Assembly: GCA_002409975.1 (NCBI GenBank)
Contig: DHOO01000047.1
Location: 1 to 15,259, forward strand
Length of the DNA stretch: 15,259 nucleotides
Origin: Firmicutes bacterium UBA5388
GTDB lineage: Bacteria > Bacillota > UBA4882 > UBA10575
Direction: 5' to 3'
Shown: piece after piece, positions 13,791 through 15,259 of the stretch
Layout of the letters: every line of letters begins with the position of its first letter
How positions within the stretch are numbered: the stretch's first letter is position 1
The notes under the pieces: generated by a model
Databases searched by the model: none
Told to the model about the DNA's origin: nothing
Seen by the model: the letters and a program-made list of their open reading frames with translations, nothing else
Program-made: the position numbers and the translations under genes

Positions 13791-15114
13791 AGCAGAGGTA
13801 GCAGTGATCGGAGGCGGTCCGGCCGGGGTGAGCGCGGCGATATCAGCCGCTCGTGAAGGTGTTTCCGTAATTTTGGTGGAGAGGTATGGGTTTTTAGGCG
13901 GCATGTCAACTGCGGCTTTGGTATCACCGCTTATGACTTTTCATGCCGGTGATGAGCAGATTATAAAGGGAGTGGGACAGGAAATTATTGATATGCTTAT
14001 CAACCAGGGAGGTTCCTTCGGCCATGTTCCTGATCCTGTCGGGTTTGTATCCACGGTAACACCGGTAGATGCCGAAGCGATGAAGGTAGTATGTGAAAAA
14101 ATAGTCTTGGAGGCTGGAGTAAAGATTATCTATCATTCTTTGGTTGACGGTGTCGAAGTTCAAGAAGGACGGGTTATTGCCGCCCATTTAACCGGGAAGG
14201 GCGGGAAAGCGGTGGTCACAGCGAAACAGTTTGTGGATTGTACGGGAGACGGGGATTTAATTCATCTGGCCGGAGGAGAGTATGAATTTGGAAGGAACGG
14301 GGACGGTTTGACTCAACCCGGATCACTTTTTCTTCGCATGGGCGGGGTTGATCTCCCGAAGGTATATGCATATATGAGAGAAAATCCCGACGAGTTTTTT
14401 CACCCCTTGGCGGAACAAGCCGCTCTCCCGTCCTATGTCGGTGTTTGCGGTTTTTTTGGCTTGATCACCGAAGGAAGGAAAAACAGGGAATTAACGATTG
14501 CCCGCGATCGGGTGCTTTTTTTCGGCGGGCTACATCCCGGTGAAGTTCTGGTTAATATGACCAGGATCATAAATTGTAATCCGACCACGTTTCACGGGTT
14601 GACAGCGGCGGAAATTCAAGGTAGAAGTCAATGCCAAGAGTTGACGAGGTTTTTGAAAAAGTATATTCCTGGGTTCTCCGACGCCTATATTATCCAAACG
14701 GGGGTGCAGGTCGGATTTAGAGAATCCCGGCGAATCAAGGGACTCTACTCTCTTACCAAAGAAGATGTTATCTTCGGAAAAGATTTTTCCGACGGTGTAG
14801 CCAGGGGGGCATTCCCTATTGATATTCACTCTCCCGTTGGCGCCAGTCTTTTTGCGGAAAAAATAAAAAAGAACAGATCATATTCCATTCCTTACAGATG
14901 CTTGGTGCCGATTGGATTAAAAGGAGTGCACGTCGCCGGCAGGTGTATCTCTACTACCCATGAAGCCCATGCCTCAACCCGAGTCATGGCCACCTGTTTT
15001 GCTACCGGACAGGCGGCAGGAACGGCAGCCGCCATGGCCGTACGGGAGAATACCGAAGATGTTGACATAAAGGAATTAAAAAAACACTTACGAAACTGCG
15101 GTGTGGTGTTATAA
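13774..15114 (+). CDS. FAD-dependent oxidoreductase (FAD_oxidored family)
   Basis: The ~446-residue flavoprotein begins with a dinucleotide-binding fold: GGGPAG at 13-18 and a ribose-binding Glu at 36 (VILVER), then FLGGMSTAALVSPLMTFH typical of the FAD_oxidored family (PF12831). An internal FVDCTGDGDLIHLAGGEYE and the C-terminal GVHVAGRCISTTHEAHAS, VMATCFATGQAAGTAAA block complete the FAD site. Such enzymes occur next to carbohydrate-utilisation genes; their substrates are mostly unknown. An ATG at 13774 is preferred to the TTG at 13765, though the ribosome-binding site (AAAGGCG) is weak and ATG at 13783 is possible. It overlaps the TIM-barrel gene, so the two are probably made together. No secretion signal is seen. 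Confidence 0.88.
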   Translation: MKTMFEAEVAVIGGGPAGVSAAISAAREGVSVILVERYGFLGGMSTAALVSPLMTFHAGDEQIIKGVGQEIIDMLINQGGSFGHVPDPVGFVSTVTPVDAEAMKVVCEKIVLEAGVKIIYHSLVDGVEVQEGRVIAAHLTGKGGKAVVTAKQFVDCTGDGDLIHLAGGEYEFGRNGDGLTQPGSLFLRMGGVDLPKVYAYMRENPDEFFHPLAEQAALPSYVGVCGFFGLITEGRKNRELTIARDRVLFFGGLHPGEVLVNMTRIINCNPTTFHGLTAAEIQGRSQCQELTRFLKKYIPGFSDAYIIQTGVQVGFRESRRIKGLYSLTKEDVIFGKDFSDGVARGAFPIDIHSPVGASLFAEKIKKNRSYSIPYRCLVPIGLKGVHVAGRCISTTHEAHASTRVMATCFATGQAAGTAAAMAVRENTEDVDIKELKKHLRNCGVVL

Positions 15115-15259
15115 CGCTTTCCCTCGAATTAAAGTCAAACACTATATGATCGCTCATGCCGGCTACCTCTGATTCCCTCTATTGAAAAACTATTTTCTTA
15201 GAATTAAAAAGGGTTTAATCTGATGTTAAGATATTCATCTTGACAGGTGGCGCCGTTAT
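15115..15259. other. Non-coding tail with inverted half-copy of the hairpin repeat
   Basis: TCGCTCATGCCGGCTACC (15150-15167) matches the reverse complement of 267-284, the 3' arm of the last hairpin unit, at 17 of 18 bases. No clear terminator for the sugar operon was found. A perfect TTGACA at 15240-15245 may be the -35 box of a promoter whose -10 lies beyond the window. Confidence 0.5.

Overview
The window looks like a low-to-mid GC Bacillota (Firmicutes) chromosome segment. Ribosome-binding sites are strong and AGGAGG-like, TTG/GTG starts are used, rho-independent terminators are classical, and the ABC/LacI operon style fits. The sugar-binding protein has a signal peptide but no lipobox cysteine, which hints at a diderm lineage or a released binding protein (for example Limnochordia/Hydrogenispora-like clades). 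The assignment is an inference from style, not from a marker gene.

The left part (1-7090) is an accessory, eroded region. It opens with a tandem array of imperfect ~63-nt hairpins whose arms covary (1-285), then a terminator and an AT-rich hairpin module that recurs at 2646-2763. Genes follow for a single-HKD phospholipase-D-like nuclease domain (538), a nitroreductase (1181) and a Phd/ParE-type toxin-antitoxin pair (1960-2564). Next come a 3' remnant of an IS1634/IS4-type transposase (minus strand), then tightly abutting gene fragments: an HTH piece and a WCX piece of a WYL regulator that lacks its WYL core, a DUF4145 domain like that of HsdR-type restriction subunits, and a GPVGW/coiled-coil protein. 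After these lies an intact gene of a conserved EF-hand-like family. A small gene (6576) and an antitoxin fragment (6874-6935) form a second, reciprocally damaged copy of the small-gene/antitoxin module at 1717-2241.

The right part (7091-15114) is one coherent seven-gene operon on the plus strand: CUT1-type sugar-binding protein, two permeases, a LacI-family regulator, a DUF4127 protein, a predicted TIM-barrel protein of unknown family, and an FAD-dependent oxidoreductase. It is preceded by a TATAAT box overlapped by a 19-bp palindrome that recurs 79 bp downstream, a likely operator pair for the operon's own LacI protein. The genes are closely spaced or overlapping. No transport ATPase, kinase or recognised glycoside hydrolase is present, so uptake presumably uses a shared MsmX/UgpC-like ATPase. 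Catabolism would rest on the three enzymes of unknown reaction. This operon is the best candidate for an undescribed system: import and redox processing of an unidentified carbohydrate-like compound. The right edge (15115-15259) is non-coding and holds an inverted half-copy of the hairpin repeat.
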